Notes: a model not told the origin generated them from the sequence alone. DNA of 7,581 nt from Lentisphaeria bacterium (GCA_016302725.1 JAEDNB010000102.1:1-7581), one strand, 5' to 3'. Positions 1-6,207 are shown, counted from the first letter of the stretch. Numbers and translations are program-made.

Positions 1-196
1 TGGGGCGCGCGGTCCACGGGGCAAAATCCCCCCCCTTTCTCCGTCCAGCGGGGTTCAAGTGCCCGCCGTCCCTGCCAGGAGGGCGGGCGGGAAGGAGTCC
101 TCCCGGAAAAGGGATTCCGCCAAAACGGGGGAGGGGGCGCCTTTATTGTGGCGCGGGGGAGGGGGTTCCTGGGCGATGCGTCCGCGGCTGCGGCTG
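1..196. other. Gene-free GC-rich flank downstream of the Fur-family gene
   Basis: I see no convincing coding region here; the plus-strand open frame that starts near 59 is the complement of the regulator gene. The stretch is very GC-rich with runs of C or G and several weak palindromes. One is GCGCC (137-141) with GGCGC (150-154) around an 8-nt loop; another is an imperfect one at about 62-91. On the minus strand neither is followed directly by a good U-run, so no terminator for the regulator can be called firmly. Confidence 0.5.
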
Positions 197-673
197 CTAC
201 GCCCCGTGGGGGACGGGGGACTCCAGGAACTGCTCCTTCCCCTCCTGGGCGCACTCCGTGCAGAGCCCGTAGAGCCGGTATTCCCGGTGGAGTCCCGTGA
301 AGCCGGGGAATTCGGGGACGGGGGGCAGGGGGGCGGTCAGGTCGAAATCCACGACCTTGCCGCATCTTTGGCAGATGACATGGCCATGTTCGGAGACCCG
401 GCTGTCAAAGCGGGCATTGTAGATCTTGTCCATGCGGGCGATTTCCCCGAACTCGGCCATCTCCGTCAGGATGCGGAAGACGCTTTCCCGGGTGATGGAG
501 GGAATGACCTTCCGGACCGCCTCCCAGACCTGGTTCACCGTGGGGTGCAATCCGTTGCCCCGCAAATAGTGGTAGACCGCCCGCCGCTGGCGGGTGCACT
601 TGCAGCCGTGGACCACGCACATCTCGCGGAAGTCCAGTTCTTCTTTCTCTTCTTGCGCTTTCGTCGTCAACAT
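197..673 (-). CDS. Fur-superfamily metalloregulator, PerR-like (158 aa)
   Basis: A cytoplasmic metal-dependent DNA-binding repressor of the Fur superfamily. The ATG at 671-673 is chosen because AAGGAGG (681-687) lies 7 nt upstream; the open frame runs on to 892 but that extension is low-complexity and unlike the family. The N-terminal half is the winged helix (TRQRRAVYHYL at 27-37, recognition region RESVFRILTEM at 62-72). The C-terminal half carries the dimerisation and metal sites. H43, D90, H96, H98 and D109 line up with the five regulatory ligands of Bacillus subtilis PerR (H37, D85, H91, H93, D104). C101/C104 and C138/C141 match its structural zinc site. An Asp at the last regulatory position favours PerR over Fur or Zur, but peroxide sensing is inferred. 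An extra cluster C19-x2-H22-x-C24-x-C26 precedes the helices and is unusual. The gene stands alone, behind a long non-coding leader. Confidence 0.92.
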   Translation of the reverse strand: MLTTKAQEEKEELDFREMCVVHGCKCTRQRRAVYHYLRGNGLHPTVNQVWEAVRKVIPSITRESVFRILTEMAEFGEIARMDKIYNARFDSRVSEHGHVICQRCGKVVDFDLTAPLPPVPEFPGFTGLHREYRLYGLCTECAQEGKEQFLESPVPHGA

Positions 674-679
674 CCTATC

Positions 680-687
680 CCCTCCTT
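680..687 (-). promoter_or_regulatory. Ribosome binding site deciding the Fur-family start
   Basis: The minus strand reads AAGGAGGG about 7 nt before the ATG at 673. This supports a 158-residue protein over the 231-residue open frame that reaches 892. Confidence 0.8.
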
Positions 688-723
688 GGAAAAGGTGAGG
701 CCGGCAAAATCCCGCGTCCTTCC

Positions 724-744
724 CCCCCGCGAAGAAGGCGGGGG
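724..744 (-). other. Short GC-rich hairpin in the leader of the Fur-family gene
   Basis: CCCCCGC (724-730) and GCGGGGG (738-744) form a perfect 7-bp stem with a 7-nt loop, about 50 nt before the start codon. It would lie in the 5' leader if the promoter is further upstream. No known riboswitch or regulatory RNA is recognised. Confidence 0.35.
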
Positions 745-1052
745 TGTCCGCAGGTGTCCAAGGCCACGGGCCCGAGGCGACCACTCTCGCCAGGCCACTC
801 CCCGAAAGGCGAAGAGGACAGGCCTGGATTCCGCGTCCCGCCGGAGAAACCCTGCCAGTGTATTGGAGGGGGAACGGCTGTTGCGCCCCCAAAAAAGGAG
901 CCCCGCCCCTTCCTTGCCCTCCGATGGAACAATCGCCTTAATATAAATCCACGGGAATTCGCAAACCAGCCCTCTCAAGGAAAAGAAACTCCCGCGCCTG
1001 CGTGAGTCCCTTCCTGATTTGCCGAAAATGGGGGGGAGACACGGGGGCGATC

Positions 1053-1090
1053 CGAGGAAACACGTTTTTTTACACGGAGGGCACGGAAGG
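1053..1090 (+). repeat. CACGGAG-type repeat element, copy 1
   Basis: The plus strand reads GAGGAAACACG, a run of T, then CACGGAG (1073-1079) and CACGGAA (1082-1088) at a 9-nt period. The order of blocks (GAGGA, CACG, T6-7, CACGGAG, CACGGA, GGG) recurs in inverted orientation at 1267-1308, so these are two diverged copies of one element. Dispersed intergenic phrases of this style occur in many environmental bacterial genomes (recollection, not checked here). Confidence 0.6.
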
Positions 1091-1189
1091 GGGCTGCGGC
1101 GGGGGGCTGCGATGCCTCCAGACCGATAGAGGCCTTCGCCTCCGAAAAGACGTTCTCATACTTCGATAACCCCTTTGGACCTATTGGAA

Positions 1190-1212
1190 TCTAGATTTCT
1201 AGATTTCTAGAA
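1190..1212. repeat. Tandem repeat of CTAGATTT with three TCTAGA palindromes
   Basis: Two full copies of the 8-mer CTAGATTT (1191-1198, 1199-1206) and a partial third (CTAGA, 1207-1211) place TCTAGA palindromes at 1190-1195, 1198-1203 and 1206-1211, exactly 8 bp apart. It sits in a comparatively AT-rich island inside GC-rich DNA. It could be a protein-binding array or simple slippage; the count is too low for a CRISPR or a classic microsatellite. Confidence 0.7.
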
Positions 1213-1240
1213 CCAAACGACTTAACGTAAAAGGATCCCC

Positions 1241-1269
1241 GGTTGGTCCATGCGGAGCATGGGCCAACC
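1241..1269. repeat. Long hairpin: 13-bp inverted repeat with 3-nt loop
   Basis: GGTTGGTCCATGC (1241-1253) and GCATGGGCCAACC (1257-1269) pair over 13 bp with a single G-U/mismatch position and a GGA loop. On neither strand is it followed by a good U-run, so it does not look like an ordinary intrinsic terminator. It directly abuts copy 2 of the CACGGAG element, which suggests a REP-like or composite repetitive element. Confidence 0.75.
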
Positions 1270-1316
1270 CTCCGTGCTCTCCGTGTTTAAAAAACTTCGT
1301 GTCCTCCGTGTGTTTC
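1267..1316 (-). repeat. CACGGAG-type repeat element, copy 2 (inverted)
   Basis: On the plus strand CTCCGTG occurs at 1270-1276, 1279-1285 and 1304-1310, with a variant CTTCGTG at 1295-1301. Each pair is 9 nt apart and the two pairs are 25 nt apart, separated by an A-rich stretch. Read on the minus strand this is the same block order as copy 1 at 1053-1090. The two copies form imperfect inverted repeats of about 40 bp around roughly 180 bp. Confidence 0.6.
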
Positions 1317-1332
1317 CACGGCAGGGCCTCTC

Positions 1333-1378
1333 CGGAAACGAAACCGGGGAAGGGGGGCGAGGCCCTTCCCTTCCCCGG
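1333..1378 (-). terminator. Probable intrinsic terminator of the pseudopilin/hydrolase operon
   Basis: On the minus strand, 22 nt after the stop of pseudopilin B, CCGGGGAAGG and CCTTCCCCGG (plus-strand arms 1369-1378 and 1344-1353) form a perfect 10-bp stem. It can extend inward by a few pairs, and it is followed by TTTCGTTT. The U-run is interrupted, so strength is uncertain, but position and orientation fit the end of the operon. Confidence 0.6.
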
Positions 1379-1400
1379 GATGGAGTGTGGAAGCGGGGGG

Positions 1401-2141
1401 CTATTCCTTGTCGAACCACTTCCAGTCGTAGAAGCGGGGCTTCCAGATGTTTCCGGTGTCCTCGATGAGGTTCTGCCCGGTGATGGCCTCCACGTGTCCG
1501 TCGAACATCAGGGCGTTGGCCTGCTTGCCATGGCGGATGGAGACGGGATACCAGCCACCTCCGTTCTTCACCGTACCGTCTTCAAAGTATCCGCCCTCGT
1601 AGGAGACGATGTCGGTGCGGTCGCTCAAGACGCCGGCGGTGGCGCCGGTGGGGTTGGGTTCGGAGTCGGTGACCCAGAGGTGGGCGGAGGGATTCTGCTT
1701 GTGGGCCAGGAGTGTGCTGCGGGTGAAGGAATTGTGGGCCGTGTTGTAGGAGTCAATCACCGCATTCACGTTCAAGCCGTAGGAGTGACGCCGCAGGGAG
1801 TTGACTCCGGCGGGCAGGGTCTTCTGGTCGACGGGGATGGCGCCATTGGCGGCGGGGCAGACCATGGACTTGGCCGACACGTTGTATTCCTCGGACAGGA
1901 ACTGGATCCAGGAGGCGTTCAGGTCTGCGGGAATCAGGTAGAAGGGGGGCAGGTAGTAGTCGGCGTTGTCGTCGGAGTACATGTAGAGGCTCAGGCCCAG
2001 TTGCCGCAGGTTGCTGGTGCAGGAGATGGCCCGGGCCTTTTCCCTGGCCTTGCTCAAGGCGGGCAGCAGCATGGCGGCCAGGATGGCGATGATGGCGATG
2101 ACGACGAGCAGCTCAATCAGGGTGAAGGCTCTTTTGTGCAT
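1401..2141 (-). CDS. Pseudopilin B, H-X9-DG type prepilin-like protein (246 aa)
   Basis: A type II secretion/type IV pilus-like pseudopilin, expected in the inner membrane or a periplasmic pseudopilus after prepilin peptidase processing. The N-terminus has basic residues, then FTLIE (6-10) with the conserved Glu at mature position +5, and a hydrophobic helix to about residue 29. The residue before the cleavage point is Ala5 rather than the usual Gly. After SKAREKARAISC the conserved NLRQLG and YMYSDDN blocks follow. Near the C-terminus H204 is followed by exactly nine residues and D214-G215, the H-X9-DG signature of the prepilin-associated family common in Planctomycetes and Lentisphaerota. 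The tail WKPRFYDWKWFD matches pseudopilin A. C41 and C95 may pair. A modest AGGA lies 7 nt before the ATG. It follows the 416-residue gene by 59 nt with no hairpin between, so it is probably the last gene of that operon. Role and cargo are unknown. Confidence 0.95.
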   Translation of the reverse strand: MHKRAFTLIELLVVIAIIAILAAMLLPALSKAREKARAISCTSNLRQLGLSLYMYSDDNADYYLPPFYLIPADLNASWIQFLSEEYNVSAKSMVCPAANGAIPVDQKTLPAGVNSLRRHSYGLNVNAVIDSYNTAHNSFTRSTLLAHKQNPSAHLWVTDSEPNPTGATAGVLSDRTDIVSYEGGYFEDGTVKNGGGWYPVSIRHGKQANALMFDGHVEAITGQNLIEDTGNIWKPRFYDWKWFDKE

Positions 2142-2200
2142 GGGGCTTTCCTATTGGGGGTGGGGTGGACTGGGGGAAGGCGTTCAGGGGAAAAGGGAAA

Positions 2201-3451
2201 TCAGGAGAGGAATCCGTTGGAGGGGGCGTCGGGATGTTCCGTCCGCCAGCCCACCAGGAGCTGGGCGATGGCGATGGGGGCGTTTGTCCAGCCGCTGTAG
2301 ATGCTGCCTGCGCCGCCCTCGTAGCGGTTGCCGCCGCCCCAGGAGCGCGTCTTGCAGTCGTACATGCCGCGCCAGCATCCCTTCAGTTCCGGGCGTTCGC
2401 TGCCGTCGTCCTGGATTTCCGCCAGGAAGAGTGCCATTTTCCGGGCGGGCTCCAGGTAGTTGGTGTCGTGGAGGGCGGCCAGGGCCAGGCCGGTCATGCA
2501 GAAATTGACGGTGTAGATCAAGTCCGCCTTTTCGGGGCCGATGGGGGCTTCGTCATGTTCGGCGGGGAGGATGCCGTAGGGGTTGCCGACGATGCGGCGT
2601 TCCAGTTCGGCGTAGGTCCTCCGGGCCAGGTCCCTGCCCCGGGCTTCCATCAGGGGGACGAACATCATCACGCCGGCCAGGAGCATGAGGTAGCACAGTT
2701 CACTGGCATTGTAGGTGGCCAGGCGTCTGTCCAGGAAATGGAGGTAGCGCAGGATGGCGTCCTCCACGGCGGCGTATTCCCCGGAGGCGGGGTCCAGGCG
2801 TTCCAGGTAGAGCGCCAGGGCGCACTGCACCGGGGCCGCCCAGTGGGGGTGCTCCAGTTTTCCCGCGTAGGTCTTCTCCGGGTCTTCCATGTCCTTTTCC
2901 TTGGCGGGGTCGAAGGCGCGGTTGAACATCCGCCGCAGGTCCGAGGCCAGGAGGCCCGCCCATTTCCGCAGGTTGTAGCGCTCGTCCAGTTCGGGTTCCC
3001 CCTTGGCCAGCAGGAAGGGGATGACGCTGCACCAGGCGTTGTCGTCCATCCACAGGTTGAAATTCCGCTGGATATGGGTCCAGGTCCAGCCGCCGATGAC
3101 GGAGCGTTCGTCGGTCTTGTTCAGCAGTCCGCTTCGGAAATAGAGGAAATCCAGGAGGTCCCGGGCGGTCTTCTGGTCCTCCTGGGAGGGGAGGATTTTC
3201 CCCGCCAGCCAGAAGAGGAGCGCCGCCTGGAAATTGCAGTCGCTGCGCCGTTGTTCCAGCACCTCCAGCCCTGGGGCGTAGGGGAGGAAGACGGGGAAGC
3301 GCGCCCGGATTTTCTCCAGGGCGTCGTTGTCTTCCGTGAGCACGAGCCGTTCGCCTACGCCCCAGGTGCCTCCGCCGGCCATGATGGGGGATTCCCGGAA
3401 CCAGCGGAGGTTTCGGCGGGCGCTTTCGAAGAAGGGATTGGGAGTGGTCAT
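2201..3451 (-). CDS. Predicted alpha/alpha-barrel glycosidase-like protein, cytoplasmic (416 aa)
   Basis: I do not recognise a named family with certainty. The protein is almost entirely helical with regular paired helices and aromatic, acidic loops, as in six-hairpin glycosidases. Notable motifs are WTWTHIQRNFNLWMDDNAW (122-140), whose DDNAW (D136-D137) recalls the Asp-Asp pair of GH76-type mannanases, and a C-terminal segment CWRGMYD...WGGG...YEGGAGSIYSGWTNAPI (359-393) with many Gly, Trp and Tyr as in a substrate cleft. There is no signal peptide or membrane segment, so it should act in the cytoplasm. Its ATG overlaps the stop of the upstream secreted hydrolase gene (ATGA, 3448-3451), and GGAGG (3462-3466) lies 10 nt upstream inside that gene, so the two are translationally coupled. 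It likely processes the same carbohydrate, or a product imported after extracellular cleavage; the substrate is not readable. A non-hydrolytic or lyase/epimerase role in the same fold is possible. Confidence 0.9.
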   Translation of the reverse strand: MTTPNPFFESARRNLRWFRESPIMAGGGTWGVGERLVLTEDNDALEKIRARFPVFLPYAPGLEVLEQRRSDCNFQAALLFWLAGKILPSQEDQKTARDLLDFLYFRSGLLNKTDERSVIGGWTWTHIQRNFNLWMDDNAWCSVIPFLLAKGEPELDERYNLRKWAGLLASDLRRMFNRAFDPAKEKDMEDPEKTYAGKLEHPHWAAPVQCALALYLERLDPASGEYAAVEDAILRYLHFLDRRLATYNASELCYLMLLAGVMMFVPLMEARGRDLARRTYAELERRIVGNPYGILPAEHDEAPIGPEKADLIYTVNFCMTGLALAALHDTNYLEPARKMALFLAEIQDDGSERPELKGCWRGMYDCKTRSWGGGNRYEGGAGSIYSGWTNAPIAIAQLLVGWRTEHPDAPSNGFLS

Positions 3452-6195
3452 TTGGTCAGTGCCTCCATAAGGGAGCCGAGTTCATCATGGAAATCCAGGA
3501 CTTCCCGGGGGGTTAGGCTGCATTTCCGGGGATTGGCGAAGAAGCGGTCGTCTTGCAGCATTTCCTGGATGCGGGCGGCGGCGGGGGAGCCGGGGGCTTT
3601 TTCGGCCAGTTCCTCCGCCAGGGTGATGAGGCGCCCGTCGTTGTCGCTTTCCCGGAGCAGTTCCAGGCGGAGGGAGGGGACCAGGCCCCCGTCTTCGGGA
3701 TAGGCCAGGAGCCCGTCCACCCCGCCGGGGTGTGTGGAGACCCAGGGATGCCCTGTGCGGTCGACGCGCTCCAGGACGCTGGAGCACAGGCCCCACAGGA
3801 GGGTGTATTCCAGCCCCAGCCGGTGCATCTTGTGGAAATGGGTGCGCAACCCCACGTTGTCGGGCCAGTTGGCCATGTTGAAGGAGAGGGGTGACTTGTC
3901 CACGTTCCAGTACCAGCCCACCCGCTTTCCCCGGGCCTTGAGCCCCTCGATGTCGCAGAGGGGCTTGGTGCCCTCAGGGAAGTAGTTGCTGTTGAAGAGG
4001 AAGAGGTCGACGACGGCTTCGGCGGCGGGGACATCATCCCCTTCGTTGGGGAAGCAGAAGCAGGTGAACAGTTTCAGGCCCGTCCTTTCCTTCAGTTCCT
4101 TCAGGAGCCCCAGGCTTTCGGAGTTGTCGGGGGAGCGTCCGATGCGGGTGAGGTGTCCCGGGGACTCCAGTTCATCGTAGTATGCGAAGGCGTTGTCCAT
4201 GTTGGCGCCCTGGTCCCGGAGTTGGCGTGCGAGGGCCTCGAATTCCTGGATTCGGCTGCGGGTGTATTCCTGGGCGGTCTGGTATTCCCGGTTCTTGTCG
4301 TATTCGTAGAAGCCTTTCAGCCAGTCGTAGTACCAGGGCAGGGAGCCCAGGTGGACCATGTGGAAGCGGCGTTCCAGGTCCCTCCAGTCGTCGTAGAGGC
4401 GCATATGTTCCTGGTCCAGGTAGTCTGGGTGGCTGCATCCCTTGAAGGGCATGAAGCCGTAGGAGGTGATGAGTTCCCGGAACATCTTGTCCAACTGGTA
4501 TTCGTTCTTTTCCGGGAACTCCTGGCGGTAGAGGGGGGAGGCCTTGGCGACGTAGCTGATGACGGCGAACATCCGGGGGGAATCGGGCAGGGCGAAGTCC
4601 CAGACCTTGAGGGAGACGGGGCAGGTCTGCTCATGGCCTTCCCCGTCCGCCAGGACCAGGCTTCCCGTGTAGGTGCCCGCCGGCTGGGAGCGGGGGATGG
4701 AGAGGGAGAAGAAATAGGTGGCGGAGTTCATTTCCGGCGTCAGGTCCACGGTCAGGTGTCTGCTCAAGGGGTCGGGGAAGACGCCGTCCCCAGGCAGGAG
4801 GAGGTCCAGGATGCGATAGGCATTCAGGCCCGCCTGGGGGATGTCGTAGAGGTAGAATTCCTTGACGGTCAATCCCCGGACCGGCTTGTCCAGGGGAAGC
4901 ACCCGCACCTGGAAATTGACGGTTTCCCCCTTGGCGGCGGACAGGGAGACCTCCTGGGGCAGGGGCAGGGTTTCCGGCAGGATGGCGCTGGAGGCGTCCT
5001 TGGCCATGCTGGTGGCGGTGTAGAAATAGAAGGGCTTTTCCAGCAGTTCCGGGCGTCCGTTGCGGAGGGGTGCCAGGAAGCGGCGCAGGGTCTTTTCCTC
5101 TGCCCGGTAGACCGCCACCTGCTCTTCCGTCCGGGAAAGGCGGCGGTGGAGTTCCTGGAAATAGGGGTGCCCGGTTTGCTGGAAATAGGCGGGAAGGGCT
5201 TCCACGACGCTTTGGAGGGAGTCCCCCGCATACCGGTATTCCGCAGTGCGCCAGAGGAGCCGTCCGTCCCGCCCCCGCACTTCCAGCCAGAAGGGGAGGC
5301 TATGGTTCACCAGGGAGAATTCCGCCTGGCAGGCGTGGTCCCCGGTGGGGAAGAGGACCTCCCCCAGGGAGTCGTAGGCCTTTTCGCTGCGGCAGACCCG
5401 CAGTTCCCCTTCCACGGGGCTTTTGCCGTAGTTGTGGAAGGCCAGGGTTCCCGCGAAGCGGCGGGAATCGCAGGGGAAGGTGTCGGGCAGGGCCAGGGCC
5501 AGGGGGGCCTGGAGGAGCCGGCAGGGGCGGGTCGCCTGCCAGTCATGGAAGGAGGTGACGCCGGGGGTGGAGGCGGAAATCTCCTCCTGCTCATAGTTGC
5601 CCCGCCCCAGGAAGGCATGGAAGATTCCCTGGGGGCCGATGGCCAGGTCCGCCAGGGGAATGGCCAGTTCCGTGGACCAGGCTCCCTGGCGCTGCACGGT
5701 CTTCCAGCGGAGACGCGCCTTGTCCAGGGAGATTCCGGAGGCATTGCGGGGGGCGACCTGGAGCTGCCCGAACCGGTCCAGGAAAATCACCTGGCATGCG
5801 CTGGAGGCCTTTCCCGCCTGGGTGGAGAAGACCAGTTCCATGCCGTCCCGCTCCCAGCAATCCTTGCCAGGCTCGCCGCCAGGGGCCGCGGGATTGACGG
5901 CGTCGACGAAGAGGTAGAGGAAAGTCCCGTCGTGGGCCAGGCGCACCTTCGCAGGATAGGCGGTCTCGGTGCGCCCCGTCTCGAAGGCGGTTTTGCCGGA
6001 GAGGTGCATGGGGATGGCGGGCACCCCCTCCCAGAAGCCCTCCTTCCCTTCGCCGTCAATCTCCGGCGCCTCGTCCAGGAAATAGACGGGCAGCTCCTGG
6101 TCCCGCTGGAGGAGGATTTCCCGGGCCTCCCCCAGGGTGGGGAAAAGCCCCAGGAAAAGCCCCAGGAAGGTGGAAAAAAGAAATCGTCTCGCCAT
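3448..6195 (-). CDS. Secreted CBM9-like + GH123/DUF4091-like glycosidase (915 aa)
   Basis: A predicted exported carbohydrate-active protein. The start is the second of two adjacent ATGs: AGGAGG (6202-6207) is 6 nt from it but only 3 nt from the first (6198). Numbering is from the second Met. Residues 1-24 are a signal peptide (basic start, LFSTFLGLFLGLF core, GEA cut site). About 38-230 resembles a CBM9/DOMON-like sandwich (EIDGEGKEGFWEGVP at 46-60, VRLAHDGTFLYLFVDA, CWERDGMELVFST). A beta-rich and linker part follows to about 390, then an N-terminal sandwich of the DUF4091 type (ATYFFSLSIPRSQPAGTYTG, VWDFALP). The TIM-barrel part runs from about 540 to 850. YYDELES has an adjacent Asp674-Glu675 pair, the arrangement used by GH123 N-acetylgalactosaminidases for substrate-assisted catalysis. 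The ending GLLAYPEDGGLVPSLRLELLRES is the classic DUF4091 C-terminal signature. It starts 21 nt after pseudopilin A and overlaps the next gene by 4 nt. Substrate specificity is inferred only. Confidence 0.93.
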   Translation of the reverse strand: MARRFLFSTFLGLFLGLFPTLGEAREILLQRDQELPVYFLDEAPEIDGEGKEGFWEGVPAIPMHLSGKTAFETGRTETAYPAKVRLAHDGTFLYLFVDAVNPAAPGGEPGKDCWERDGMELVFSTQAGKASSACQVIFLDRFGQLQVAPRNASGISLDKARLRWKTVQRQGAWSTELAIPLADLAIGPQGIFHAFLGRGNYEQEEISASTPGVTSFHDWQATRPCRLLQAPLALALPDTFPCDSRRFAGTLAFHNYGKSPVEGELRVCRSEKAYDSLGEVLFPTGDHACQAEFSLVNHSLPFWLEVRGRDGRLLWRTAEYRYAGDSLQSVVEALPAYFQQTGHPYFQELHRRLSRTEEQVAVYRAEEKTLRRFLAPLRNGRPELLEKPFYFYTATSMAKDASSAILPETLPLPQEVSLSAAKGETVNFQVRVLPLDKPVRGLTVKEFYLYDIPQAGLNAYRILDLLLPGDGVFPDPLSRHLTVDLTPEMNSATYFFSLSIPRSQPAGTYTGSLVLADGEGHEQTCPVSLKVWDFALPDSPRMFAVISYVAKASPLYRQEFPEKNEYQLDKMFRELITSYGFMPFKGCSHPDYLDQEHMRLYDDWRDLERRFHMVHLGSLPWYYDWLKGFYEYDKNREYQTAQEYTRSRIQEFEALARQLRDQGANMDNAFAYYDELESPGHLTRIGRSPDNSESLGLLKELKERTGLKLFTCFCFPNEGDDVPAAEAVVDLFLFNSNYFPEGTKPLCDIEGLKARGKRVGWYWNVDKSPLSFNMANWPDNVGLRTHFHKMHRLGLEYTLLWGLCSSVLERVDRTGHPWVSTHPGGVDGLLAYPEDGGLVPSLRLELLRESDNDGRLITLAEELAEKAPGSPAAARIQEMLQDDRFFANPRKCSLTPREVLDFHDELGSLMEALTK
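6141..6170 (-). repeat. 12-bp tandem repeat inside the signal peptide
   Basis: On the plus strand GGAAAAGCCCCA occurs at 6141-6152 and 6153-6164, followed by a partial GGAAGG. The unit is in frame and encodes the repeated LGLF of the signal-peptide core (FLGLFLGLF). Slippage would lengthen or shorten the hydrophobic core by four residues without a frameshift. Confidence 0.7.
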
Positions 6196-6201
6196 CATGA
6201 A

Positions 6202-6207
6202 CCTCCT
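6202..6207 (-). promoter_or_regulatory. Ribosome binding site that selects the second of two ATGs
   Basis: AGGAGG on the minus strand is followed by TTC-ATG-ATG. The spacing is 3 nt to the first ATG and 6 nt to the second, so initiation at 6195 is preferred. Confidence 0.65.

Larger units (their letters stand above)
674..1400. other. 727-nt gene-free region with small repeats between regulator and cassette
   Basis: No open frame here has protein-like composition; the short frames are rich in Arg, Pro and Gly and are most simply chance frames. It must hold the promoter of the Fur-family gene, but I cannot place one with confidence. A TATATT-like box lies in the AT-rich patch near 940-955 (minus strand) without a well-spaced -35. 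From about 1050 to 1380 the region is dense in repeats: 9-nt-periodic CACGGAG elements in opposite orientation, a TCTAGA tandem, a 13-bp hairpin, and the probable terminator of the upstream operon. A clear PerR box (TTATAAT-N-ATTATAA type) is not visible. Confidence 0.6.

Noticed and set aside
137..154. Hairpin GCGCC/GGCGC as terminator of the regulator gene
   Set aside because: Only 5 bp with an 8-nt loop, and the nearest U-run on the minus strand is separated by C-rich sequence.
674..892. N-terminal extension of the Fur-family protein by 73 residues
   Set aside because: The extension is Pro/Gly/Arg-rich and has no family homology, while AAGGAGG sits at ideal distance from the internal ATG at 673.
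59..946. 295-codon plus-strand open frame
   Set aside because: Antisense to the Fur-family gene; low-complexity ends and no protein features.
667..1005. Small open frames in the region upstream of the regulator
   Set aside because: Several overlapping frames on both strands have similar length and Arg/Pro-rich composition, and none has a convincing ribosome binding site.
1190..1310. CRISPR-like array
   Set aside because: The repeats are only 7-8 bp with 1-2 bp or no spacers and there is no cas gene in the window.
1299..2300. 333-codon plus-strand open frame
   Set aside because: Complement of pseudopilin B, extremely Gly/Val-rich, no ribosome binding site.
2165..3703. 512-codon plus-strand open frame
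   Set aside because: Shadow of the 416-residue gene and the end of the secreted enzyme; Arg/Ser/Gly-rich end and no recognisable fold.
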